Counted from the first letter of the stretch, positions 31,010 to 39,012 are shown. The stretch: 48,119 nucleotides of DNA from an uncultured Clostridia bacterium (GCA_947587085.1 CANPXX010000005.1:1-48119); one strand, 5' to 3'. A program made the numbers and translations. Notes: generated from the letters alone by a model not told the origin.

Positions 31010-32821
31010 ATGAAGATCACGGGAAAAGAACTCAGACAAAAATGGCTCGACTTTTACAAGAGCAAGGGGCATGCGGATATCGGCGCGGTGTCGCTCATCG
31101 GCGACGGCGCGACGGGCGTCATGTTCAACGTGGCGGGCATGCAGCCCCTCATGCCCTACCTCCTCGGCAAGCCGCACCCCGCGGGGAAGCGGCTCTGCAA
31201 CGTACAGGGCTGTATGCGCACGGTGGACATCGACAGCGTGGGCGACGCCTCCCATTTCACCTTCTTCGAGATGATGGGGAACTGGTCGCTCGGCGACTAT
31301 TTCAAGAAGGAAAAGACGGCGTGGAGCTTCGAGCTCCTCACCGAGGTGTTCGGGCTGGACAAGGACAAGCTGTGCACCACCGTATTCGAGGGGAACGAGA
31401 GCGCCCCGCGCGACGAGGAGACGGCGTCCCTCCTCATCTCCCTCGGCATCCGTCCCGAACACGTGTTCTATCTGCCCAAGTCGGATAATTGGTGGGAGCT
31501 CGAGGGCACCGTCGGCACCCCCTGCGGACCGGACAACGAGTGGTTCTATCCCCTCGACCCTTCCAAGAAGGACCCCGTGTTCCCCGACGACTATGTGGAG
31601 ATCGGCAACGACGTGTACATGCAGTACCGCAAGACGGAGACGGGCTACGAGCCCCTCGACCATAAAAACGTGGATACGGGCTTCGGCTTCGACCGCATGC
31701 TCTCCTTTTTGAACGGGCTCTCGGACGCCTACCTCACCGACCTCTTCACGGGCGCGCTCGCCGTGCTCGAAAAGCTTTCGGGCAAGAGGTACGCGGACGG
31801 CGGCGAGGACCGCCGCGCCATGCGCATCATCGCCGACCACACCCGCACCGCCGTCATGCTCATCGGCGATGAGACGGGCGTCCTCCCCTCCAACGTGGGG
31901 GCGGGGTACATCCTCCGCCGCATCATGCGCCGCGCCATCCGCTATTGCCGCACGCTCGGCGTGTCGTCCGACGCGATGCTCGCCGTCGCCGACGTGTTCA
32001 TCCGCGAGGTGTACAGCGAGGCGTATCCCCTCCTCGCCGAGCGCGAGAGCTACATCCTCGACGAGATCAAGAAGGAGGCGGACCGCTTCGAGGCGACCCT
32101 CCAACAGGGCATGAAGGAATTCGAAAAGTGCATGCAGGGCATCGCGCGGAAGAACGAGTTCATGGCGAAGAGCGACCCCGCCTATATCCCCGAGACCACC
32201 GTGGGAGGAAAGGCGGCGTTCCGCCTCTATGATACGTACGGCTTCCCGCTCGAACTCACCGAGGAGCTCGCCGCAGAGCGCGGGTTCGGCGTGGATCGCG
32301 CGGGCTTCGAGGAGGCGTTCAAGGAACATCAGGAGAAGAGCCGCGTCATCGCCAAGGGCGAGGCGAAGGGCGGCTTGGAGAGCCACAGCGAGATGGCGAC
32401 CAAGTATCACACCGCCACCCACCTCCTCAACGCGGCGCTCAAAACGGTGCTCTCCCCCGATTGCAACCAGAAGGGCTCCAACATCAACGACGAGCGCATG
32501 CGGTTCGACTTCAACTTCCCCCGCCCCATGACGGCGGAGGAGATCGCCGCGGTGGAGGCGCTCGTCAACGAGAAGATCGCGGAGGACCTGCCCGTCGTCT
32601 ACCGCGAGATGTCGCTCGGGGAGGCAAGGCAGGAGCACTTCGTCGGCGTATTCGACAGCAAGTACGGCGAAGTCGTCAAGACGTACTCCATCGGCGACTT
32701 CTCCAAGGAGATGTGCGGCGGCCCCCACGTCGAACATACGGGCGTGCTCGGGCACTTCCGCATCCTCAAAGAGCAGTCCTCCTCGGCGGGAATCAGAAGA
32801 ATAAAGGCAGTTTTGGAGTGA
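31010..32821 (+). CDS. alaS: Alanyl-tRNA synthetase, short form lacking the C-Ala domain
   Basis: A 603-residue class II synthetase; the usual bacterial enzyme has about 870 residues. The catalytic domain carries motif 1/2 equivalents (GVMFNVAGMQPLMPYLLG, HFTFFEMMGNWSLGDYFKKE) and motif 3 (GFGFDRML). The anticodon-like helical region follows, then the editing domain with its zinc site HTATHLLNAAL and CGGPHVEHTG. The protein stops at ILKEQSSSAGIRRIKAVLE, where the editing domain ends, with no coiled coil or C-Ala domain. The domain boundary is clean, so this looks like a natural short form rather than a truncation. The N-terminal segment IGAVSLIGDGATGVMFN differs from the standard SSSLVPxxDPTLLFTNAG. 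ATG 31010 follows AGGGAGA. Confidence 0.93.
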   Translation: MKITGKELRQKWLDFYKSKGHADIGAVSLIGDGATGVMFNVAGMQPLMPYLLGKPHPAGKRLCNVQGCMRTVDIDSVGDASHFTFFEMMGNWSLGDYFKKEKTAWSFELLTEVFGLDKDKLCTTVFEGNESAPRDEETASLLISLGIRPEHVFYLPKSDNWWELEGTVGTPCGPDNEWFYPLDPSKKDPVFPDDYVEIGNDVYMQYRKTETGYEPLDHKNVDTGFGFDRMLSFLNGLSDAYLTDLFTGALAVLEKLSGKRYADGGEDRRAMRIIADHTRTAVMLIGDETGVLPSNVGAGYILRRIMRRAIRYCRTLGVSSDAMLAVADVFIREVYSEAYPLLAERESYILDEIKKEADRFEATLQQGMKEFEKCMQGIARKNEFMAKSDPAYIPETTVGGKAAFRLYDTYGFPLELTEELAAERGFGVDRAGFEEAFKEHQEKSRVIAKGEAKGGLESHSEMATKYHTATHLLNAALKTVLSPDCNQKGSNINDERMRFDFNFPRPMTAEEIAAVEALVNEKIAEDLPVVYREMSLGEARQEHFVGVFDSKYGEVVKTYSIGDFSKEMCGGPHVEHTGVLGHFRILKEQSSSAGIRRIKAVLE

Positions 32822-32831
32822 AAAATAAGTT

Positions 32832-33450
32832 TCGCGAAATTCTTCATCGAATAGACACGCGCGGTGCATTCTTTTTTGTCATGACCCGCCCCGCGTATGC
32901 TCCCTTCTGTCATGTTGAGCCGCGAGCCCGCATTAAACAGATGCGGGCTCGCGAGTCGAAACATCTCTACCGCATTATTACAATAAGGTAGAGATTTTTC
33001 GACTTCGGCTTCGCCTCCGCTCAAAATGACATTTGAGAGTGCGCCGCGCGTGGTCTTACAATAAGGGCAAAGAATTTCGCGACGGAAAGAGGCTTTGTTG
33101 GGAAACATGTTTGGGGCTCTTTGTCGCTTGCTCGGACAACAAGCGCGGGCGAGCCGCGCAAATTGAGGCGCGCTCCGCAAAATGCGATTTTGCTCCGCGC
33201 GACAAGGATTTGAATGGAAGGGCGTTTCTTTTCTGTCATGTTGCCCCGCCCGCACGTTCTCCCAAATGTCATTTCGACCGAAGCGTAAGCGGAGTGGAGA
33301 AATCTCCACCGCATTATAATAAGGAGGAGATGTTTCGACTTCGGCTACGCCTCCGCTCAACATGACAATAAAGAAATACTTCGCCTCCGCGCCTTTGGAC
33401 TTCGCTTATTCGCCCTTAGGCAACAAGGAACGTGCGGGCGGGTCATGACA
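32832..33450. repeat. Interspersed repeat cluster D (filled palindrome plus structured segment)
   Basis: Outer arms 32832-32844 and 33070-33082; inner arms ACACGCGCGGTGC (32855-32867) and GCGCCGCGCGTGG (33041-33053). The 173-bp insert carries TGTCATGTTGAGCC, a CGAGCCCGCATT hairpin and a CATCTCTACC...GTAGAGAT centre ending AAAATGACA. 33083-33211 is the plus-oriented structured GC-rich segment. A further TGTCAT...ATGACA unit and fragments run to ~33450. The left outer arm begins 10 nt after the alaS stop codon. Confidence 0.85.
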
Positions 33451-33532
33451 ATACAAAACGGACACGGGAGACGGGCGGGCAAGGCGGCGGGCGCGGTCTT
33501 TAAGGGCGGGGGCGGATAAAATCAAAAAAGGG

Positions 33533-33550
33533 GCGCGCGCATGCGCGCGC
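33533..33550. repeat. Alternating GC palindrome with Z-DNA potential
   Basis: Perfect 18-bp palindrome GCGCGCGCATGCGCGCGC of strictly alternating purine and pyrimidine, about 75 bp upstream of the rplM promoter. Such sequences can adopt Z-form or cruciform under negative supercoiling. Confidence 0.6.
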
Positions 33551-33623
33551 GGAGGGAGCGGGATTCGCCCGAAAAATATTTGCGCATTTTCGAAAAAATC
33601 TTAAAAAGGAAACCCAAAACAGC

Positions 33624-33740
33624 TTGACGGAACTTTTGCGAAGTCCTATAATGAAAGGGTAGTCGGCGCGGAAGGGGGAAAGATTCGCTTCCGCACCCAT
33701 TTCGGCGGGTCAAGCAACGGAAAGCACAAGGAGTACGGAT
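33624..33740 (+). promoter_or_regulatory. rplM-rpsI promoter and structured leader (candidate L13 leader)
   Basis: -35 TTGACG (33624-33629), 17-nt spacer, -10 TATAAT (33647-33652). The ~80-nt leader folds a GCGGAAG/CTTCCGC hairpin (about 33668-33701). Bacillota rplM leaders are known autoregulatory elements; membership is inferred from position and structure only. Confidence 0.7.
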
Positions 33741-34172
33741 ATGAAAACCTACATGGCAAACGCGCAAAACGTCGAGAGAAAGTGGTACGTCGTAGACGCG
33801 GAGGGAGTCCCGCTCGGGCGGCTCGCTTCCAAGGTCGCGGCGATTCTGCGCGGCAAGAACAAGCCTACCTTTACGCCCAACGTAGACGCGGGCGACTTTG
33901 TGATCGTCATTAACAGCGACAAGGCGGTGCTCACGGGCAAGAAGCTCGAGAACAAGTTCTATCGCTATCACACCGGGTATATCGGCGGCTTGAAGGAAGT
34001 CGCATACGGAAAAATGATGGCGGAGCACAGCGACGTCGCCGTGTACGAGGCGATTCGCGGAATGCTTCCCAAGAACTCTCTCGGACGGCAGATGATCAAG
34101 AAACTGCACGTCTATAAGGGCGCGGAGCACAGGCACGAAGCACAGAAGCCCGAAGCGCTCAAATTATTCTAA
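33741..34172 (+). CDS. rplM: Large ribosomal subunit protein uL13
   Basis: A 143-residue ribosomal protein, one of the early assembly proteins of the 50S subunit. The sequence is textbook: [60 protein letters not shown] and [23 protein letters not shown] 33741 follows AAGGAG. It is the first gene of the universal rplM-rpsI pair, with 17 nt between the genes. The last residues ([11 protein letters not shown]) are standard. Confidence 0.98.
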   Translation: MKTYMANAQNVERKWYVVDAEGVPLGRLASKVAAILRGKNKPTFTPNVDAGDFVIVINSDKAVLTGKKLENKFYRYHTGYIGGLKEVAYGKMMAEHSDVAVYEAIRGMLPKNSLGRQMIKKLHVYKGAEHRHEAQKPEALKLF

Positions 34173-34189
34173 GGTGAGGGAGAGAAATC

Positions 34190-34603
34190 ATGGCTAAGGC
34201 AAATTTGAAGAAAAAATTGCAATTCTGGGGCACGGGCAGGAGAAAGAAGGCGATCGCGCGCGTCCGTCTCATCCCCGCGGGGAGCGGCGCCATTCTCATC
34301 AACGACCGCACCCTTGAGGATTATTTCCCGATGGGGACCTTGCAATACATCGTAAAACAGCCGCTTGCCGAGGTGCAGGCGGAGGGCAAGTACGATATCT
34401 GCGTGAACGTCATCGGCGGCGGCTATACCGGTCAGGCGGGCGCCATCCGTCTCGGCATCGCGCGGGCGCTCCTGCAAGCGGAGCCCGAGACCCGTCCCGC
34501 ACTCAAAAAGGCGGGCTTCCTCACCCGCGACCCCCGCGTCAAGGAGAGAAAGAAGTACGGTCTCAAAAAGGCGCGCAAGGCACCGCAGTTCTCCAAGAGA
34601 TAA
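34190..34603 (+). CDS. rpsI: Small ribosomal subunit protein uS9
   Basis: A 137-residue ribosomal protein whose C-terminal tail reaches the P-site tRNA. Motifs are [60 protein letters not shown] and the invariant end PQFSKR with its terminal Lys-Arg. It follows rplM by 17 nt with GGTGAGGGAG as ribosome site and is closed by a terminator at 34611-34635. Confidence 0.98.
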   Translation: MAKANLKKKLQFWGTGRRKKAIARVRLIPAGSGAILINDRTLEDYFPMGTLQYIVKQPLAEVQAEGKYDICVNVIGGGYTGQAGAIRLGIARALLQAEPETRPALKKAGFLTRDPRVKERKKYGLKKARKAPQFSKR

Positions 34604-34610
34604 AAAACGA

Positions 34611-34635
34611 AAAAGCGGCAGACGCCGCTTTTTTC
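34611..34635. terminator. Bidirectional terminator between rpsI and the 79-residue gene
   Basis: Stem AAAAGCGGC/GCCGCTTTT with an AGAC loop (34611-34619 and 34624-34632) and T runs on both strands, serving the two convergent genes. Confidence 0.88.
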
Positions 34636-34666
34636 ATGCAGGGAATGCGTCTTTTCGCCGCGGGAG

Positions 34667-34906
34667 CTAATCCTTCCTGCGGTCGATCTGTTTGCTGATG
34701 GCGTCGTGGCGGGACAAGAACGCGCCGTATGCGTCGGCGGGCTTTGTCGGCTCCTCCGCATTTTGGGAGGACGGGTCGGTGCCGTATCCCGGGGGAGAGA
34801 ACGCCTTGTCGTGCGCGTTTGGTCTCTCTTCGGGCGTCTCCCCGTCCGTTTTGGCGGTGATCGCGGAGAGCGCGTCGAGCAGCTCGAAGATGCCGAATTT
34901 TTCCAT
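34667..34906 (-). CDS. Small unknown protein (79 aa)
   Basis: A 79-residue, highly charged, probably mostly disordered protein. The first 16 residues (MEKFGIFELLDALSAI) form one amphipathic helix. The rest is polar (AKTDGETPEERPNAHDKAFS, EEPTKPADAYGAFLSRHDAI) and ends DRRKD. I do not recognise a family. Small proteins with an 'xFxLLDALS' helix occur in Clostridia, but no function is known to me. ATG 34906 follows GGAGG 5 nt upstream; an in-frame upstream ATG at 34939 lacks such a site. It is convergent with rpsI, sharing its terminator, and divergent from the large lipoprotein gene. Confidence 0.7.
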   Translation of the reverse strand: MEKFGIFELLDALSAITAKTDGETPEERPNAHDKAFSPPGYGTDPSSQNAEEPTKPADAYGAFLSRHDAISKQIDRRKD

Positions 34907-35086
34907 GATGCCTCCTGTGGGCGCGGAGCCCCCGCGCAAGATTCGGCAAAAACCGAAATTTGCGCAAAATTTCTTAAAAACCGCGGTTTCCTCGCCGTTT
35001 TTGATTGCAAAACTCCTCGATTTAGTTTATAATAAAAAAAGTATCGGTAGAACTATAAGATTCCGAAATTGCGGAAGGGTCCATCT

Positions 35087-37405
35087 ATGCGTAAACTGTT
35101 CAAAAACATTGCGGCAGTCGCCGCGGCTATGACGATGGCGCTGGGAGCGGGTTCGCTCGCCGCGTGCGCGCCGCGCTTCGCCCACCCGAGCGGGCTCCCC
35201 GGCGAAGGGGTCTCCTCCAACGGCGGGTATGTCGTCTCGGCGGGCGAGTACTACTACTTCATCAACGGCGTGGAGGAATACACCGCGCCCAACGATTACG
35301 GCGTTCCCGTCAAGGGCACCCTCATGCGGGTGAAGAAGGCGGACCTCGCGGCGAAGAAGGGGGACTCCGAATGTATCGTTCCCTCCATCATGGTGGCGGG
35401 CGACCACACCTCGGGGCTGTACGTCTATGGCGACAGGATCTATTACGCCACCCCCACGAGCGCGCGCAACGCTTCGGGCGTCGTCGAAAACACCTATCTC
35501 GATTTCGCGAGCGCCAAGCTCGACGGGTCGGACGTCAAGACGCACTTCCGCGTCTCCTCCAACAGCACGGTGTACCGCTATGTGCGTCCCGAGGAGAACG
35601 GCGCGGTGTACGTCATCTATGCGACGGGGACGAGCTCCTTCGAGCTCCACTCCTACAACACCGCCGACGGGACGGATACCGTGCTCGCCGCGGGCGTCAC
35701 GCAGTATGTGCTCGACAGCACCGATAAGACGAACCCGTGGATCTACTACACGATGGGCGTGACCGACAAGGCGGACACCGACGGACCCATCACCCTCGAC
35801 TATAACCAGCTCTACCGCGTGCGCGCCGACAGGACGGAAGCGGCGTACGAATACACGTGGGACGAGGAATACCTCAAAGAGAACAACGGCGGCGCGGCGC
35901 CCTACACCAACCTCGGCGAGCTGGTGCTCGACGGCAGAGGCGTGGACGATGCGCTCACCCAATTCAACCATGCGCCCGAGACGACGGTGCCCTCTTCGCC
36001 CGTCGGCTACACCTACACCCTCCGCTCGTACAACAACGGCGGCATCTACTTCACCCGCTCGCAGACCTCGACTACATCCGGCACGGCGGGCGCGGACGGC
36101 GCGCTGTACTTCCTCGCGGAAGAGGCGTTCAAGGCGGACGGCTGGGATTCGGTCGCGGGGAACGGCGGCGCGCTCGACGTCGTCGCCAACGCCGTGTACG
36201 CCTCCTCCAAGGCGACGGACGCCGCGCTCTTCTACCGCGACGAGGCGGGGCATCACTATCTGTATGTCTCGAACGACACTCTCTGCCGCGCCGACGTGAG
36301 GGGGGACGGGAGCGGACTTCTGGATGAGGACATCGACGTCGCCTTCGGCGTGAGCGGGGCGACCATCGTCTCCATCGACAACACCTCCGACCCGACGTAC
36401 GATTACGTCTATTTCACCCGTTCGGAGACGGACGGCATGACGGTGGAGCGCGCCGTCTACAACGGCACGGCGGACAACTACCGCAACCTCACCTATGGGG
36501 ACGAGAACAACGCCGCCTACCGCGCGGTGCAGGTGCTCGACATCCACCATGCGAGCGATTGGTATAACTTCGAGGTGCTCGACGGCATCGTGTTCTATGC
36601 CGACGCGATGAGCTTCGGAAGCAACAAGTACAACTATGTGAGCGCGGTCGATCTCAAACAGAACGGCACGCTCATGAACAACGTACAGCTCGAGGCGTTC
36701 AACGACAAGTACGGCGAGATCATGGACAGCGACAAGGCGACGGGCTACTTCGCCCGCCTTCGCGACGAGAGCAACACCAAGCTCGCCACCGCCCTCGAAT
36801 ACTTCTTCTATACGGGCAAGACCGAACAGTTCAAAGAGAACATCGACGGATCGGTGCGCGACGGCAAGTCGGAGACCTTCCTCTACACCAAGGACGAGCA
36901 GGACGCCTTCTATGCCTTTGCGGAGGGGACGGGCGCGACGGAGGGCCGCTTCGTGGACGAGGCGGGGTCGTCGTACCGCACCTATGCGTATTTCAGGACC
37001 GTCCTCGGCGAGATGAGCGAGGAGGATGAAGAGACGTTCGCCGCCCATTGGACGGATACCCTTCAACACTACACGGCGCCCGCTTCGGAGGACAGCGGCT
37101 TGCCCGCATGGGCATGGGCGCTCATCGGCGTGGGCATCGGCGTCGTCGTCCTCGGCGGGGCGGGGCTCACTGTGTTCCTCGTCCTTAGGAACAAGAAGAA
37201 GCACGCGGCGCCCAAGGCGGAGCGCATGCACGTCGATACGACGGACGACCGCTCGGTGGACGTGTACGCCTTAGACGAGCCCGAAGCGAACGCGGAAGGG
37301 GAAGCCGCACCCGAGGCGCCCGAGGCGCCCGAAGCGGAGGAGCCCGCGCCCGAAGAGGAGCGGGAAGAGAGCGGCGAGGCTGGAGAAGAGCCGCCCGCGG
37401 AATGA
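35087..37405 (+). CDS. Surface lipoprotein with a propeller-like ectodomain and a C-terminal membrane helix
   Basis: A 772-residue protein. It has a signal peptide with lipobox SLAAC, the lipidated cysteine at residue ~27. The large ectodomain (~30-690) has many short repeats around Tyr-rich strands (YYYFINGVEEY, GLYVYGDRIYYATPT, YVYFTRSETDG, GIVFYADAMSF), resembling DUF5050-type six-bladed propeller proteins. A single hydrophobic helix (~695-715: WAWALIGVGIGVVVLGGAGL TVFLV) then stops at NKKKH. A Glu/Pro/Ala-rich tail of ~55 residues follows, which would be cytosolic. Having both a lipid anchor and a C-terminal membrane span is unusual. ATG 35087 has GGAAGGG at 9 nt; upstream in-frame alternatives lack a ribosome site. 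It could be a sensor or an envelope scaffold. Confidence 0.8.
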   Translation: MRKLFKNIAAVAAAMTMALGAGSLAACAPRFAHPSGLPGEGVSSNGGYVVSAGEYYYFINGVEEYTAPNDYGVPVKGTLMRVKKADLAAKKGDSECIVPSIMVAGDHTSGLYVYGDRIYYATPTSARNASGVVENTYLDFASAKLDGSDVKTHFRVSSNSTVYRYVRPEENGAVYVIYATGTSSFELHSYNTADGTDTVLAAGVTQYVLDSTDKTNPWIYYTMGVTDKADTDGPITLDYNQLYRVRADRTEAAYEYTWDEEYLKENNGGAAPYTNLGELVLDGRGVDDALTQFNHAPETTVPSSPVGYTYTLRSYNNGGIYFTRSQTSTTSGTAGADGALYFLAEEAFKADGWDSVAGNGGALDVVANAVYASSKATDAALFYRDEAGHHYLYVSNDTLCRADVRGDGSGLLDEDIDVAFGVSGATIVSIDNTSDPTYDYVYFTRSETDGMTVERAVYNGTADNYRNLTYGDENNAAYRAVQVLDIHHASDWYNFEVLDGIVFYADAMSFGSNKYNYVSAVDLKQNGTLMNNVQLEAFNDKYGEIMDSDKATGYFARLRDESNTKLATALEYFFYTGKTEQFKENIDGSVRDGKSETFLYTKDEQDAFYAFAEGTGATEGRFVDEAGSSYRTYAYFRTVLGEMSEEDEETFAAHWTDTLQHYTAPASEDSGLPAWAWALIGVGIGVVVLGGAGLTVFLVLRNKKKHAAPKAERMHVDTTDDRSVDVYALDEPEANAEGEAAPEAPEAPEAEEPAPEEEREESGEAGEEPPAE

Positions 37406-37419
37406 CCGGACAAGCAGGA

Positions 37420-37447
37420 CCGACCCCATAGCGGGGTCGGTTTTTTT
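37420..37447 (+). terminator. Intrinsic terminator after the surface lipoprotein gene
   Basis: Stem CCGACCCC/GGGGTCGG (37420-37427 and 37433-37440), 5-nt loop, then seven T residues. Confidence 0.92.
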
Positions 37448-37551
37448 GTTCCTCCGCCCGCGCGCTTTCGGGGGCGGCGGGCGCGGACGCGGGAATCGCC
37501 AAAAAATTTCCCGCTTTCGCCGTTTTTTTTGCAAAACGCATAAAAAAACAG

Positions 37552-37580
37552 TTTACAAAAAAAATAATTACTAATATAAT
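37552..37580 (+). promoter_or_regulatory. Promoter of the acidic zinc-ribbon gene
   Basis: -35 TTTACA (37552-37557), 17-nt A/T-only-plus-one-C spacer, -10 TATAAT (37575-37580). The surrounding DNA is markedly AT-rich, resembling an UP element. Confidence 0.8.
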
Positions 37581-37620
37581 TTATTAGCCGTAAAAGACGG
37601 GCGACCGTCAAGGGGGTCAT

Positions 37621-38121
37621 ATGGTCCGATATATCAAATGTCCGCGCTGCGAACTCAACTACATCGACGCGGAAAAACAGGAATATTGCGAGGTCTGTCT
37701 CAAAGAGATGAAGGGCATCCCCACCGACCTCGACGACATCGACGAAGAAGAGGAGGAGCTCCCCACCGAGCTCTGCCCCGTCTGCGGGGAGAATATGATG
37801 CGCGCGGGCGAAAAGATGTGCGACGAGTGCAAGAAGAAGCTCGAGTACGAGGAGGAGCCCGCGGAGGACGAGGACGACGACGAATGGCGTGAGTACCTCG
37901 ACGACGACACGGACGCCGAGCTGGATTCCGAGATCGGGGAGATCGGAGAGGAATTCGGCGAGGAGTTCGAGGACAGCGAAGAGGAGGAAGAGGAGGAGAC
38001 GTACGAGGGACCCGACGAAGAGGAGGACCTCGAATACGTCACGGGCGACGAGATCTATTCGCTTGCGGGCGACGACGAGGACGACGAGGACGAGGAAAAG
38101 TCGGAGGACGACGATTTTTAA
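37621..38121 (+). CDS. Double zinc-ribbon protein with a long acidic tail
   Basis: A 166-residue protein. Two CxxC...CxxC zinc ribbons sit in the first 75 residues: CPRCELNYIDAEKQEYCEVC and CPVCGENMMRAGEKMCDEC. An acidic spacer (DLDDIDEEEEELP) separates them. Residues ~75-166 are almost all Asp, Glu and Ser with a few aromatic residues (EWREYLDDDTDAELDSEIGE, YEGPDEEEDLEYVTGDEIYS). This resembles a DNA or RNA-polymerase mimic or a nucleic-acid adaptor, but no function is known to me. ATG 37621 is preceded by AAGGGGGTC and a strong AT-rich promoter. Repeat cluster E begins 12 nt after the stop. Confidence 0.82.
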   Translation: MVRYIKCPRCELNYIDAEKQEYCEVCLKEMKGIPTDLDDIDEEEEELPTELCPVCGENMMRAGEKMCDECKKKLEYEEEPAEDEDDDEWREYLDDDTDAELDSEIGEIGEEFGEEFEDSEEEEEEETYEGPDEEEDLEYVTGDEIYSLAGDDEDDEDEEKSEDDDF

Positions 38122-38133
38122 GGGGAGAAAACA

Positions 38134-38950
38134 TTTCGCGAAATTCTTTATAGAAACATTTCGCGAAATTCTTCATCGAATAGACACGCGCGGTGCACAG
38201 GCACCGCGCGTGTTCTTATAATAAGGGCAAAGAATTTCGCGACGGAAATGGGCTTTGTTGGGAAACATGTTTGGGGCTCTTTGTCGCTTGCTCCGACAAC
38301 AAGCGCGGACGAGCCGCGCAAATTGGGGCGCGCTCCGCAAAATGCGATTTTGCTCCGCGCGAGTCAATAAGAATGGGAAGGCTCTCTCTTATGTCATGTT
38401 GAGCGGAGGCGTAGCCGAAGTCGAAACATCTCTACTTCATAATAAGGTAGAGATGCTTCGACAGGCTCAGCATGACAATTAAGAATGCTTCGCACTTGCA
38501 TCGCGCGTGTTCTTATAATAAGGGCAAAGAATTTCGCGACGGAAACAGACTCTTTTGGGAAACGTGTTTGGGACTCTTCATCGCTTGCTCCGACAACAAG
38601 CGCGGGCGAGCCGCGCAAATTGTGCCGCGCTCCGCAAAATGCGATTTTGCTCCGCGCGAGTATTTAGAATGGAGGCGAAGCCGCTCCTTTTTGTCATGTT
38701 GAGCGGAGGCGTAGCCGAAGTCGAAACATCTCTACTTCATAATAAGGTAGAGATGCCTCGACTACGCTCGGCATGACAGTATAGAGTACTTCGCGCTTCG
38801 CGCTGCTTCGCCTTACGGCTACTTCGGCGCAAAGCGCCTTGTTCCGTCCTTCGGCAAAGAGAACGTGCCGGCGGGGCGTGCCGATTTCCGTAGCGCAACC
38901 AGAAGCCGCAATCCGGTATTCCGCCCTTTGTCTACAATGGAACGTGCGGG
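38134..38950. repeat. Interspersed repeat cluster E (empty palindrome and a 300-bp tandem duplication)
   Basis: A lone arm TTTCGCGAAATTCTT (38134-38148) is followed by an empty palindrome with outer arms 38161-38173 and 38230-38242, and inner arms ACACGCGCGGTGC (38184-38196) and GCACCGCGCGTGT (38201-38213) with an ACAG loop. Structured segment: 38243-38365. TGTCAT unit: 38392-38477. A second half-palindrome (outer arm 38527-38539), structured segment 38540-38660 and TGTCAT unit 38692-38778 repeat the same order at a 300-bp step. 38780-38950 holds degenerate modules (CTTCGCGCTTCGCGC, GAACGTGCGGGCGGGG). No genes. Confidence 0.85.
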
Positions 38951-38956
38951 CGGGGC

Positions 38957-38985
38957 TTGACAAACGCGCCGCGGCGTGCTATCCT
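38957..38985 (+). promoter_or_regulatory. comFC promoter
   Basis: -35 TTGACA (38957-38962), 17-nt spacer, -10 TATCCT (38980-38985), directly against the end of the repeat cluster. Confidence 0.75.
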
Positions 38986-39012
38986 GTTACAAACCGCCGT
39001 CCGGAGGGAGCC

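Noticed and set aside
32819-32880. alaS as a pseudogene cut by the adjacent repeat
   Set aside because: The protein ends exactly at the editing-domain boundary with a conserved-looking SSAGIRRIKAVLE terminus. The repeat begins 10 nt after the stop, as it does behind intact genes.
33108-33117. Extra parS-like palindrome AAACATGTTT in the structured repeats
   Set aside because: It has only the inner ten bases of symmetry and lacks the TGTTTCAC/GTGAAACA half-sites. Other copies of the repeat lose it (AAACGTGTTT, AAACCGTTT-like).
38161-38242. Integron attC site
   Set aside because: Sense-oriented palindromes after stop codons recall attC sites, but the GTTRRRY/RYYYAAC core sites are absent and no integrase gene is present.
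38255-38482. Small open frames in the repeat clusters, such as the one reading RLLRQQARTSRANWGALRKM
   Set aside because: The same peptide recurs at every structured repeat copy, changes frame between copies and ends in TGTCAT-unit sequence. There is no ribosome site, so it is spurious translation of repeat DNA.
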